A DNA stretch of 64,000 nt. Source: Cymodocea nodosa (Eukaryota; Streptophyta; Magnoliopsida; Alismatales; Cymodoceaceae). The stretch spans positions 18,731,501-18,795,500 of the forward strand of contig CM072339.1 in the NCBI GenBank assembly GCA_036874045.1, in the 5' to 3' direction. The position numbers and the translations under genes are program-made. Each line of letters starts with the position of its first letter. Position 1 is the stretch's first letter. Positions 35,701-47,581 of the stretch are shown here, one piece after another. The notes beneath the pieces were generated by a model that worked only from the letters and a program-made list of their open reading frames with translations, made no database searches and was not told where the DNA came from.

Positions 35701-36957
35701 GTGAGAAATCTATTGATTAGTCTCATTGTTTCCTTACGACAAAATATTGTATTTCATCTTATACCTTTTTACTACATGATTATAATTCCATTCTGTCTTC
35801 TTCTTCGACAAACAAGAGAAAAAGAATAGGGACTAAAGAAATAGGCTTGTTGTACAAATCCTGCTTTGAATCTAAAGTCAAAGCAGAAAGTAAAAGAAAA
35901 ATCCATATTTTTGATATTTATAATTTTATTTGTAGGTTTTTTAAATTCTACATTTTCTCTTTAAAATTTAAACAAATTTTATTTAATTAATGTTTGAGAA
36001 AAAGAGAGATTTGTACTATCAGATAAGTCAAGAACTGAAAAGTTTTTTTAACATTTTAAAAGTAAATTCTCAACTTTCTAAGGTGTAAAAAAAATAATTT
36101 CAAATCATTAAAGAAGTCAAAAAACACCAAAGATTACTTTATATATGTTAATATATAATAAATAGCATTATAGTATTTAAATATTATATGCTATATATAA
36201 ATATTTATAATTTATATAAAGTAATATAGTATATGTCAATATTTATGATTAATAATTATAAAGTAGTGTATCATTATTTATATACGTTATAATTATATAC
36301 GCTATAATTTATTTTTTATTATTATTGCAATTATTATATTTCAATTTATCATAATTATGTTGATATCTATATCATATTTATTATATATTAATAATTACGT
36401 TTATTAATTATATGATTATTATCATATTATAATCAGTTTAAATATAAATAATTTATAATTTATTATGAGGTCAATAATATTAATATTAATGTTTAAATTA
36501 TTTATCAAGTCCTTAAACTACATAATTTTCTCACTTTCTATTTTTTTCTATTTCTTGATATTTTGATTTCTATCTTTTTCGATTTTTTATTTCTTCAATA
36601 TTTGCATTTTTATAACGTGACACAAACAAATCCGAAGAAGCCTTAAAATAAATTCTCAGAATTTGAAGTCGAATGTATCTTCAAATCAAAAGCAAAAATA
36701 TGTAAAGTAGAATTGTCTTTCATGGAATACCTCATGTTCGTTGCCAGAATGAACAAGAAAATGAATTTATCCATTTGTCGTGCCCAGAACATAGACAGAC
36801 AATGATAATCACTACAATATCTATAAAGAAATGCGGTAATGTAGAGAGGCTGGGCCGACATGGCCCGGCCCATTTTGAACGCAGTGTTATACTGTGGGTA
36901 GGGTCATGTATCAAAGAATGCGACCCGAGCATAGTTCGTGATTTAACTTTGATTGGA
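35243..36957. other. Prefoldin upstream region and AT-rich flank
   Basis: The first few hundred bases hold the prefoldin promoter and 5' UTR (minus strand); no TATA box is clear. A (TA)n run covers 35665-35695. From 35880 to 36620 the sequence is extremely AT-rich. No gene recognised. Confidence 0.4.
35665..35695. repeat. (TA)n microsatellite
   Basis: About 15 TA units. Confidence 0.9.
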
Positions 36958-38816
36958 AAAATAATAATAATAATAATAATTGTAGACATTTTGGAAAACT
37001 TGTTGGATTATCAAAATCGATATATTATTTTCCAAAATGGTATACCGATTTTGATAATCAGTATACTGTTTTAGAAAATAATATATCATTTTGGAGAATA
37101 ATGGTAAATTGAATTTCTTAAATCATATCAGACTTGGTCGACACATTTAAGCTCGATCCAATTAACACTTGTGAAAAAGAAAACCCTCAAAATCCTACGA
37201 GTTGCTTTCACCTTTAACTAACTTGGGAGGAAAGCAATATGTGGAACACACGCAAATCCAAAGGGCAGATCATAGACAAGTTGAAATGGAAGCAATCATC
37301 TGACCTATTTTTGTCGTCCTTTGAATAAAAGATCAAATTCTCCGTATTTCATATCGACGTGAAACTTTGTTTCAACACACTTTATTTATTTATTCATGAC
37401 TTTTGATATTTTGTTATTGTTCCAGCACGTGATATGTTTGCAACGTCTGTAAAACTCTGGGCATACTATAAGTCTCCTTTTCGTGCTGTGACGGGACCTG
37501 CCGCCTCACTTTCTAACCCCAGATCCTGGTCCTCTCGTTTTCCATGGAGAGTGAAGACTCACCGTGATTGAGAAGTCGTTTATTCTCTTGTACAAGGTTA
37601 GAATTTTTTCAACATTGTAAATATAGTGATAATTGTTTGACAAGTCTTCGTATACTTCACGTGACACTGAATTATTGGTAAGCTTGTGGGTCAATGCGTC
37701 CGCACAGATGCCATTGTTTGCTGATCTGTCGTAGAAATGAGACGACTACGCAGTCTGACTTGTAGGTTTGTCTCCATTTCGCCATTGAACTTCACAAAAG
37801 TATGGATTATTCAAACTTGTGGTTGCAATTAATTTTTTTTTTTGTTTTGTTTATCTTATTATCAAGGGAAAACCCTTAATCAATATTACAGGGCGTTGGC
37901 ATCGTCTCTCCATCAAGACAACCACTCCATTTAAGGCAAGCAACCACCACCCTCCCAAGTCCAAACCGCCCTTCATCGCCTCAACCACCTCAGGCCCAGT
38001 GCATACAAGGTCGGTCTCTTCCCTTCGGAGCGAATCCAACGCCCCGAGGATCAGCCAACCACCTCGATTTAATAGCAATATACTGAAGTGGTTGGTTGTT
38101 ATTATATTCGAGGGTCAACGAAGACAACTACGGCGTGACATACGTGTGGGTCCGACGAATGACCCATGTCCTTTGACCTAGAAGTGGTCCTGGGGTCCCG
38201 CCAACCACCACCGGCACTGGTCCATCCTATTCACGCTTCGAATTACTCTTTTGTCTTTTTTGCTTCTTCTTCTTTTTTTAATTTTAAAAAATACGCGAGA
38301 GTGGAAGAAAACTTGACTTGTCGAACATGGAGATCACTACCTTCGTTGGGTTGGATTCTTCAGTCTCGTCATCATCACCATCTGTTGGTGGAGGGGAAGA
38401 AGGAGAAAAGAAGGGAAACAAAAAGGAAAAACGAAAGGGACGGAATGCCGAAGACCGACGAAAGGACTCCGAGAACCGCCAAGATGATGATTTCGAACCA
38501 AAACCACAGCATTTTTGTTTGAACAAGTAAAATATATTAACAGAGATAAAGTTGACGATAATGTCTCTTCTTGTCAAACAGTGGTAAAACCCAATTCCAA
38601 GAATTCTTCACTGCAAGCTTCTCAAAGCCCACTCTAGCATTTCATATCACTGCAAGCTTTCTTTCTGCTCCTTGGAAGTCTCTTCCTCTCGCTTTCCCGA
38701 ATCCATTCCAATTCCATTCTATTCTGTTCCTTTGTGACTCCGAATCTTTTTCTTTTCCTTTCCTTTCCTCCTGGCCATTCGTCAGTTACTTCTCTCTTTC
38801 TTCCTCCCCTCGTTCC
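36958..38816. other. Intergenic, downstream of the WRKY gene
   Basis: Begins with an (ATA)n run at about 36960-36980. An open frame at 38327-38530 (plus) would give a 67-residue Lys/Glu/Ser-rich peptide starting MEITTFVGLD; it has no recognisable domain and could be chance or a small gene. The right end includes the WRKY 3' UTR, T/C-rich on the plus strand. Confidence 0.35.
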
Positions 38817-40019
38817 TCAGGACGACGATTCAAACACCATCGGTGCTCCACCACCATCAGTGCCGTGACGGTGCTCTCCTTCGTACGTAACGATGAGCAT
38901 GGACGGATCGTCCGGTGCCCTCTCTACGTGCTTCCTCGCCGGACACCCTCTGAGACTGCTGCACTTGTAGTACCCCCTGCCATCACAAAATCAATCGATC
39001 AGACAGACGACCAAACGAACGAGCAAAATCTGGTTTTGATTTATGATTTCAGATGCGAAATCATTCGCACGTTTAGGAAGAGCTTTTTGGGTGAACACTG
39101 ACTGTATACTGACCTCGGATATGGAGAACCCTTGATGGGCTTCTGGCCGTACTTCCTCCACGAGTACTCGTCCGGCGGGATGTCGGCCACTTTCGGGCTT
39201 ATGGCCGGAACACGGATCGCCCTCTTGACTCTGTTCTTCCTGCAACGATCGCAAGCATATACGACATACATGATCAGCAATAGAGGATGCCATTAGCTAG
39301 CTTGTCTTTGGAAATACAGGTACCCACCTTTTTTTGGAGCAGTGGCAGCGCCTTCCCGGGACAACGTCAGAGTGAGCGTAGCCATGCTGTCCCTGGCACC
39401 GTTTCTTAAAAGAGGAAGACAAAGGTGGCTTCCCAGCAGAAACGGCGGCAACTGGAGGGAGCAAAAGGGAAGATCCCAGCTTCCCGTTGGACACACTGGG
39501 ATCACTGGTGATCGAGGACAAGAACGACGAGTTCGCGGACGATAAGGGGTGGGAGATACCCAAGGGGCTGCTATTGTTCTTGCTAGCGGTGTTATTGGCA
39601 CGGTCCTTGGAGATCTCTTGTTTGCAGGGCTTGGTGAAGTCTAGAGTCAGGACATGCTTCTGGGCCGCCAGCTGGGTTGTAGGCAGCAGAAGAGGAGGAG
39701 GTGGAACGGAGTGGGGATGATTATTATGACTCGAAGAAGAAGAGGAGGAGGAGGAGGAGGAGAAGGAAGAAGGACCACGTCTAAAGCGGGCGTGGCCGGT
39801 TCTATCTAGGATGGAGATGATCTTCTTGAACTTGGACACCGTGAAGTCGGTAATCTCCCTGCAGTCCAGCTGCTGCTTCTGTGGCTTCTGCTGCCGAGGA
39901 AGGTGATGATGGTGGAGCTGGAAGATGAGATGCTCCATGCTCCTCAGCCCAGCTGTCGCCGCCTCTTGGATGGACGCCACCTCTTCCATCTCGGTGTATC
40001 CCATCAGATCCACAGCCAT
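38817..40019 (-). CDS. WRKY transcription factor, group IId
   Basis: Minus-strand exons 40019-39328, 39239-39114 and 38976-38817 join to 325 residues. The N-terminus [20 protein letters not shown] is typical of IId. Residues 61-81 ([19 protein letters not shown] and RR) form the calmodulin-binding C motif with HARF. A Ser run spans 87-97. A plant zinc cluster follows (KRCQGQ...[15 protein letters not shown], about 208-237). The WRKY domain has [16 protein letters not shown] at 258-273 and a zinc finger with Cys278, Cys284, His308 and His310 (C-x5-C-x23-H-x-H). The second intron falls inside the domain at the family's conserved site, after the R of SPYPR. It binds W boxes in the nucleus; IId members often respond to defence and calcium signals. 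The zinc cluster is short and appears to lack one Cys usually present. W boxes lie upstream. The start is firm. Confidence 0.95.
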
Positions 40020-40139
40020 ATCTCTTCACTCTTCTCTCAAGCCAAGTAGTGGCAGCAAGTGGTTTTCTTTTGTAAATAACAAGCCGTAGTGGTTGGTCAT
40101 GGAAGAAGTGGAAGAGGGTGAGGAGGAGCCGAGGAGATA

Positions 40140-40151
40140 ACATATAAATAC
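40140..40151 (-). promoter_or_regulatory. Possible TATA box of the WRKY gene
   Basis: TATTTATATG on the minus strand, about 120 nt before the ATG, leaving room for a short 5' UTR. Confidence 0.5.
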
Positions 40152-40185
40152 ATGAAGATGTGTGGGACTAAAGTCTAAAGGTTCC

Positions 40186-40191
40186 GGTCAA
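40186..40191 (-). promoter_or_regulatory. W box upstream of the WRKY gene
   Basis: TTGACC on the minus strand, within TTTGACCGG, about 170 nt before the ATG and about 40 nt before the possible TATA box. WRKY factors bind TTGAC(C/T), so self- or cross-regulation is possible. Confidence 0.5.
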
Positions 40192-40650
40192 AGTGATGTT
40201 TCATCCAACGGTTGATATGCGCTTGAATTTCATCGTGATCGTTCGTAGTGTTTCGTGACGATCGAGGTTGGATTTAATATTTTATGATTAATATTTTATT
40301 GTTACGTTTGTCCTGGTAAAATATGTATACATTGACAATGAGGATAATTTAATCTTTCCATATGTAAGTTTGCAATGGATTTAGTTTATTTTAAAATTAG
40401 CGATGGATCCTTTGGTAACGATCGTTTTATAATCTAACTTTCGAAAATAAGAGTTGATGCTTTTAAAAAACCTTACAATTCAAATTTTCCCATTCAGCAT
40501 TTGTACTTTAAGCCACAAAAAATATTGAAGCTAATGTATAAAAAATAATCTATTCTATAAATAAGACGTTTGCTAATGACTATTTAAAAATGTTAATATA
40601 TTTTAATAAGTCAGTCTAAGTATTCTTAATCAAATGTCTGACGCATTTCT

Positions 40651-40687
40651 TTGACCTTTTTCTTTCCCACACCTTGGATTTTTGACT
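40651..40687 (+). promoter_or_regulatory. Two W-box sequences, distal WRKY promoter
   Basis: TTGACC at 40651-40656 and TTGACT at 40682-40687 (plus strand), about 0.65 kb upstream of the WRKY ATG. Such six-base sites occur by chance; their spacing of about 30 nt is suggestive only. Confidence 0.35.
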
Positions 40688-40699
40688 TTTCTTGCTTGC

Positions 40700-43600
40700 T
40701 AATCAAGGTTCGTCCAAAGCAACACGCTTGTGGACTACTTCTCATTTCTATTTATTTATTTATTTATTTTTCAATTACTGTTTTTGGTGCACCTTCAAAT
40801 TGATAAAACCCAGTAGATTATTGATCCAGAAGGAATCGGCATGGGTAGGTCACCGAATCCACTTGAGTGGATTGCTTAAGCAAGAAAAAATAAAAGTCTT
40901 ACCAATTAATTTACATCATTATTAATATATTATTTAAAGAAAAGGCTTTCGAATGGTCTACGTACTATATATATATGCAGGTGGAGTGGATTCCATCTAA
41001 CGTTCCATTATTCACCAAAGTTGAGCTTTGTTTGCTTCGAATCGTGGAGATTAAGATTGCGACGTTGTGTGTGTAAGATTTTAAACAAATATTTTGACGT
41101 GATGGATTTTACGAAACATTATTGAAATTAATTAAGCATGGTGTTTTTTCATGTGAGAGGATGCTTATAATATCAACTTTAGCTAGATATGGACTAAGCT
41201 AACTTATTTCTGTGTATGAGTTTAAAAATGTTTTATTTTGAGCTAAGAATACCAAGATCAAAAAACAAAAAAGCAATCTTCGTACATTTTTGAAATGACA
41301 AATTTCTTCAGATTCTGAGTCTAAATAAATAGTCCCCTAATGGGACCTGTGAAATCACAATGTCGTTTCTTTGGTAGCAAACATATATTAGGAATAAACC
41401 TTAATTAATTTATACGTTCGTTGGCACGTATAAATTATATATTAATTTCCCCCATTGACATCTCGAGAAACTTTGGGTGCACTTTTTCAGGGATATTTGG
41501 TGTAAATTAACATTTTTAAGGAAAAATCTTTCACCAGATTTCTTTTTTTATTTTATTTTAAATGTTTATCTTTTGCATGCATTAATTAGAATAGAAGAAT
41601 GAATTAATGTAGAAAAAATTGAGGAAATAAGGGAAGTTCTAAAACTATTTGGCTAAGAATTGTGAGAAAAAAAATTAAATTCATATGATTTGATCAAGAA
41701 ATATATGGAAGAAAAAATTTCTGTAATTAATCCAACGTAACGTAACGTAACTTGACTTGTTATTGTTGTTGTTATTTGCATGTATCAATCCTTTAAAAAT
41801 AAATAGATTTATGTACCAAAGTCAGGTATTAAAATCATTAGTTATGAAACCACGATTAAGATAAATAAAAAAAATAAAGAATTCTAATATTTGTTAAGTT
41901 GAAAATATCAAGTTCAACAAGAGAAAATAGAAAGGAGTGGAAGATAAAGGAAAGTGCAAAAAAGAAGGAGAAGAAAACCCTCGGTGTTTAATCCAAAAAG
42001 CAGTAAATTTTAATGACAATATTGATCTTGCTACTAATAATGCTCTTGTGGAAAACACTCGTCAAGGTCTGAGAAGTTTAGGTGAATATTGCCGATGCTA
42101 ATATTAATGTCTAATTTCCGTTTTACTTCTTATTATTTTGTTTGTATCTTTTGTCCTTTACTTGTGATTTTATATTTGAAGTTGGTTAATTTTATTCCAA
42201 CCTTTTATAAAAAACATTTCTAGCTAAAAACCTCTCAAAGGTGATATGTTATTTCTGTTTAGCCAAACGAATCAGGGAAAACAATTAATTAATTAGTTGG
42301 TACGCAAACCACCGAAGTCAACGTCGGAATCGGAAGATAAAAAATTCGGTCAAAAGTTGTGGAGGTCCCCAAGCCCACGCCTGCCGGAGGAAACGGACGA
42401 AAAAGGCCAGCGCGCGTGAGTGGTCCCCGTCGTAATTGGAAGTAGCGAAGCTGCTGTTGACCGGCGACAGACGACCACCGCCAGGGGGCAGACGGCCGAC
42501 GTTTTTACTTTACCAGCCGACGACTGAGATCGAAAGGACGATGTTGCCCCGCCCTTCACCTTCACAACCGACGGTGGATCCGGGAATTCGCCCCGCCGAC
42601 CTCGTCGTCGCCGCCGCCGAGCCGGACATCACAAGTGTCGGTACGAGATATTCTCAAGAAAAAGAAAAAGAAAAGAAAAAGGAAGGAAGTGTTGCCATGC
42701 CGCTCATGCCAGGCATCTGAGCTGTATATCTGATGTGATATGTTTTTTTTTTTTTTTAATATTAAAGTAAAAAAAAATTAAGGTGTAGAATTTAGAGAGG
42801 TATTTGTTTGTAAAGTAAAGTAAAAATATGAAAAGAAAAGGAAAGGACAGGTTCTATTGTTCTAAGAAATTAAAAATATTATATTTCACTTAACATGAAT
42901 TTTAAAGTATAGCGTATTATTTTTTTAAATGTAACAAACATTATTTGATACATCTAAATAAAAAATAATACAAGCAACGAATAATATTTCGCTCTACCTA
43001 CACAGGCAACTATATAATAAGAAAGAAGCCTTCATATGTTCGTTACCATCTTCATTTTGTGTATCATTTTTCACTCTCGCTGTTGATAATATTTTATGTT
43101 TATTTTTTGTATATGTGATATTATATATTAAAATTTTAAATCCAAGCTTCAAGTCAATTATAATAACCTCTTTGATGTATGTAATTTAAAAAAAGGTATC
43201 CATCCATCTATTTAATAATTGTTTTATCATTTATTCAATAAATTATTCTCAAATCTGTTAATTTAATAAGCCGTATTATTAAATAAAATTCTTATTGAAC
43301 CATGAGAATTTTTTAAGCATACTATTGAAGGGATTGAAAACCTTCGTCCATGAATCGTTCATTTTTGCTTGCCACGTGTTCCGCATTTCCAAACTTTAAG
43401 AAAAGGATCCACCTCACGCTGTGAAAGATGGGCCTACAAGGCCTACAAGGCCTACAAGGCCCGTTAAACCGAGGCCCAGCCTACTGTGAACATGTGATCT
43501 GGGCCTTTGAAGTAGTGGCCCACTTCTGCCATCAAAGAGTACAAGGATTGATATTTATGTAAAGAAGCAACCATTGCTTTGAATCGACGATGGTCAGGAT

Positions 43601-44149
43601 TTAGTAATTCAGAAATAACATTTTCCATTTCATGTTTTTCTTCCTTATCTCTTGCTCACCTTTTCTTGTTCACATACATGTTCTTACGTACTTTTGATTT
43701 TTTTTTTTTTTCTCTTGAAAGCTCTTTTTGCCTTTTTCACCTTTCAATTTTATTAGATGTCTTGAAGAGACTAGCTTTTGCATCTTTGAACTTTCAATTT
43801 CGACGACAATTTCAAGCAAATGTTGTCTAAATTATTTCTTTAAGTATTGTATACTTAAATTTCAATGGAAAAAAAGTGACAAAATTATTTTTAATTGTTT
43901 TTTTTGATATTTACATACAACAAAAAGTGAGGAAAAAAGTTTCGTTATTTTCTAAGGTATGAAAGACACTATTTGTGATTTCTATTTCCTTTTCCTTAGA
44001 AATTTGACTCTTGACCTAAAGTTTTCATCCTCCTCTCGTCTATTATTCTAAAAAGACTTCTAACAGTTCTAAATCTCTTATTGTCATCTATTGTGCGAAA
44101 AAGTTTCTTGATTCACACATCACCTATTGTAAAATACATTTTATCATAA
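40700..44149. other. Gene-free stretch with a GC-rich island
   Basis: Mostly AT-rich. A GC-rich island at about 42350-42640 carries open frames on both strands (for example 42436-42720 plus) without a recognisable domain. GGCCTACAAG is repeated three times in tandem at about 43432-43460. Confidence 0.4.
43432..43460. repeat. Three tandem GGCCTACAAG units
   Basis: A 10-bp unit repeated three times, followed by a broken fourth (GGCCCG). Confidence 0.85.
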
Positions 44150-44391
44150 TGTTGCCATTGTGTGTTTATCACTTTTCTTTCTATATATTTTGTCCATTGT
44201 ATGTTGATATTTTAGACTTTGTGCGTGTGTGTTGTCATATCACTGTAGTGGTTTTCGTCCTCTTTATATTCTTGTAAGGTGTTGGGTATTGGGTTTGTGA
44301 AAAAATTGAAAGGTTTCTCCCTTCTTTACCATCTGGATGTATGCTTAGAATTCACGCTATATAATTCTTGATCTTGCATTTTATCTTCTTC
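44150..44391 (+). repeat. 5' LTR of the old copia element
   Basis: Starts TGTTGCCATTGTGTG. It shares TTTTAGACTTTGTG, GTGGTTTTCGTCCTC, TTTATATTCTTGTAAG, GATGTATGCTTAGAA and TTTTATCTTCTTCTT blocks with the 3' LTR. It has about 39 extra bases near 44173-44211. Confidence 0.85.
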
Positions 44392-44499
44392 TTGGTATTT
44401 GAGTGAAGGGCAATGCCTCGCGATGAGTCTAGGAATAACTCCAACGATGGTCGAAGAAACGATATACCTCTTCCCAACAAATGTAGGGATCAACAACTT

Positions 44500-45060
44500 C
44501 CTCACCACTAAACTTTAACACAAAAAATTATTTGGTATGGGAGGGACAAGTGTTGCGCCTTGTCCAAGCAAAAGGAGTGAAAAGTTTCCTCGATGGCTCC
44601 AGTCCATGTCCGACGTAGTTCCTGTCCGTCGTCAACACAAAAGGTGGCAAAAAAATCATTTGTAATCCTCTACACAAGCAATGAGAGAAAACTGACTACT
44701 CGATGATGAGTTGATGGCTTTTAGGGAGCCTCATCGACAATGTGGCAAGGGACTACGTTCACCTAACCACTACACAAGAAATTTGGTGAGAAACCAACTT
44801 CAGCGCCTAAGGTGTTAAAGGTATGACAACCTTAATGACCTACTTGTTGATTTTAAAGAGATATACGATGAACTTTATGATTATCAACAAGCCACTCATC
44901 GAGGAAGAGCAAGTTTTGGCTCTCGTCAACACCCTTGGTGACTGTTACGAAAGTTTCTCTACCATGGCGTTATGACCTCTACTCCTGACCTTCATCGGCG
45001 TCATCGATATGTCTGCATGCCTTTGAAACAAAGACGTAGAGTGCGGAGAAGATGTCGTAA
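44500..45060 (+). pseudogene. Gag remnant of the old copia element
   Basis: In shifting frames the text reads LTQK..YLVWEGQVLRLVQAKG, SFLDGSSPCPT, SLIDNVARDYVHLTT and EEQVLALVNTLGDCYESFST, like copia gag; stops and shifts are frequent. Further acidic sequence to 45480 may be the gag-pol spacer. Confidence 0.55.
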
Positions 45061-45714
45061 ATGGAAATGATGTTCTACGTTGGCCAAAGCGGAGTTCCTC
45101 AAAAAAATAGTTACCAATAGAAAGACGCCAATGGCAATGGATGATCGACAACCATGTCTATCTAAGTCGGCACGTGGTTTTCGAGTTGCACTAGCACTAC
45201 TGTCCTTCCATCCATTGCCTCCAATACGACTTCAGGCTTCAAACATGCAAGTTGTGATTATACTACTAAATCTGGTGTTCATATGGCACTTGAAGAGGAC
45301 GAACCCACACCTCGTGTCGTGCACCATGTGGATCTTGATCATCCGACGTTAGTTGGAGTTGACAATATAGACAGGACTGAGGAAAAAGGAGATCAACAAG
45401 AAGACACTGAAAATTATGATAAAGTTGATGATCACGATGCCAACCTCAAAGATTTTGACGATAAAGAAGTATCTTCTTAAACACAAAACTTGATTGGTAC
45501 AAATGAAAGCAAGTTTGTCCAAGATCTGGATGATGATGACACCAATAATGAGAATGAGACATTGAACAATATCATTCTTAACGAGGAGTCTATTACTTCA
45601 TGTATTCATTTGTGACATGGAATTAATAAACCAAATTCGAAGTATGTACTACAATGTGATATTACGCACATTCTTGAAAGTCCTTCTAGTGTGTAGGAAG
45701 TTCTCAATGATCTA

Positions 45715-45945
45715 GGTTGGACTCAAGCCATGCAAGAGGAAATGTGTGCCCTTAAACATAATAAAACATGGACTCTTGTACCACAAACACTGGAAATGCA
45801 TGTCATTAACAACAAATGGGTCTTCAAACCCAAGCTAGATGCTAAAGGGAAACTTGAGCAACTAAAGGCTCGACTCATTGCTAATGGGTTTCTACAAGTT
45901 GAAGGTGTGGACTACTTTAAGACATTTTTCCCTTGTTGTTCATGA
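45715..45945 (+). pseudogene. RT N-terminal part of the old copia element
   Basis: Reads WTQAMQEEMCALKHNKTWTL, NNKWVFKPKLDAKGKLEQLK and ARLIANGFLQVEGVDYFKTF, the copia RT beginning. The continuing RCILSLIVINC-like sequence stops at about 45985, where unrelated DNA begins. Confidence 0.85.
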
Positions 45946-45984
45946 GAATACAATCAGGTGTATATTATCTCTTATTGTTATCAA

Positions 45985-47580
45985 TTGTTGAGAGGTGTGC
46001 TTGGATTGTTGGTTTTGCTCAAGATATGAAGTAATTCCTAAACGAGACTTAAATTAATTAAATTCATTTGTTTACTAAATTGCAATTGTACAACATCTAT
46101 TGTAAAAGTATACAAGTATAAGTTGAATCATAGGAATTGATTAGAATCAATTTCTAAGTTACTTTTAGTATGTGGCAATATTTTACTAGTTAAGTCTCTC
46201 ACTTCATTAAGTTATTAACTAACTCAATGGATAAGTCTGTAGACTTAAGTTCACTATAATTGTTTGCATCTGAATTTGGCTAACCATTGGGCGATCTCAA
46301 AGAATGTAAACATCTCACTTTACATTCTTTGATTACTACTTATTTTATATTTAACAATGAATAGATTCAACATCCAAATAATCTCAAATAACAATAAATC
46401 AAGGTATGATTTCAAAGATTTAAAATTAACTAATTTCAAAATAAAGTCATACAGTTTCATATTAAAATAAAAAGTAAATATACAACATTTGACAATCACA
46501 AACAAACAATTCATAAATAAAACATGGTATATATGCAAATGTAAATGTTAATGTTCCTTAAGTTATATGATAGATGAATGACACTACTCTCTATTGAAAA
46601 TCAACAACTTCAAACCCTATATGTAATGCACTTACACCTCTGAAAATTTAATCGTTTACTTTCAAGCACTTCTCTCCTTATTAGATTACTAACTTAGACC
46701 TTTATAAGGTGATATTCTCTTTGGCTAATTAACATCAACTAGACACCAAGGTTGAAAGCTTTAATTTTTCTACTAAGAGATGATTCAATACTTGGTGAAG
46801 AAATATTCTTTTCTTATAACACAATCATTCCTTCGTAGTAATTGTCAATCACCATGGTTTAATCGAAATTAACTCAACTTTAAAAATAGCTCTACAAACC
46901 TCCAATGAATGGTGAATGGTGGTAGAAAAATGATATCTCAAGGAATGTCCAATGCTCTCTGTAGTGAACACTCCTTCCCCTCATTTTTCTAGATTTCTTT
47001 CGATCATTTTATATATTTTTTCAATAACAACTGTTGACACTAAAATGAATGGTTGTATTCTTTTTTCCTGTGCATCAATGGCTGTAATCCCTTCTTCATT
47101 CCATAACAGAGATCATGGGCGTGAATTATGCAACATAGGTTTTCAATGCAATTCCTATAACTACTCATAATCACATATTAGATAAAATAACTAGTTTGTA
47201 GAGATAACATAACTCAATAGACTAATTATGTTAGATTAATTACTAACTCAATAGACTTCGTTGAGTTATTTGATAACTCCACGGACTTAGTTCGGTATTG
47301 TAGTTCAATAAAATAAACATGTAATAAAATAAGTTATGTAAATAATACATATACTACACAAGTGTAAACAACATTTAATAATATTTTTAGGAGATATTTT
47401 ACAATAATTCCAAAATAATACTTAGTTAATATTAATTCCTTTTAATTATGCATATTTTTCAATAAGCCTTAGATTTCCACAAATGTAATATAATGACTTA
47501 ATTCCTATCTAATTAGTCATATAACATATCCTTAATTGTTAATTTAAGTTTTAAGAATTATGTCCTTTTTCACTTTAAAC
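45985..47580. other. About 1.6 kb insertion inside the copia RT
   Basis: It separates RT sequence ending near INC.E (about 45985) from RT sequence resuming at VQHLDVKNVFLHGDL (about 47582), which are normally adjacent. The insertion is AT-rich with no gene longer than 72 codons. GTG occurs at both junctions, a possible 3-bp target duplication, but no terminal inverted repeat was found. Confidence 0.5.
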
Positions 47581-47581
47581 A

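Noticed and set aside
38571-39101. 176-codon open frame on the plus strand
   Set aside because: It lies antisense to WRKY exon 3 and its flanks; the minus strand carries the clear zinc-finger exon.
42436-42720. 94-codon open frame in a GC-rich island
   Set aside because: Open frames on both strands follow base composition; no domain seen.
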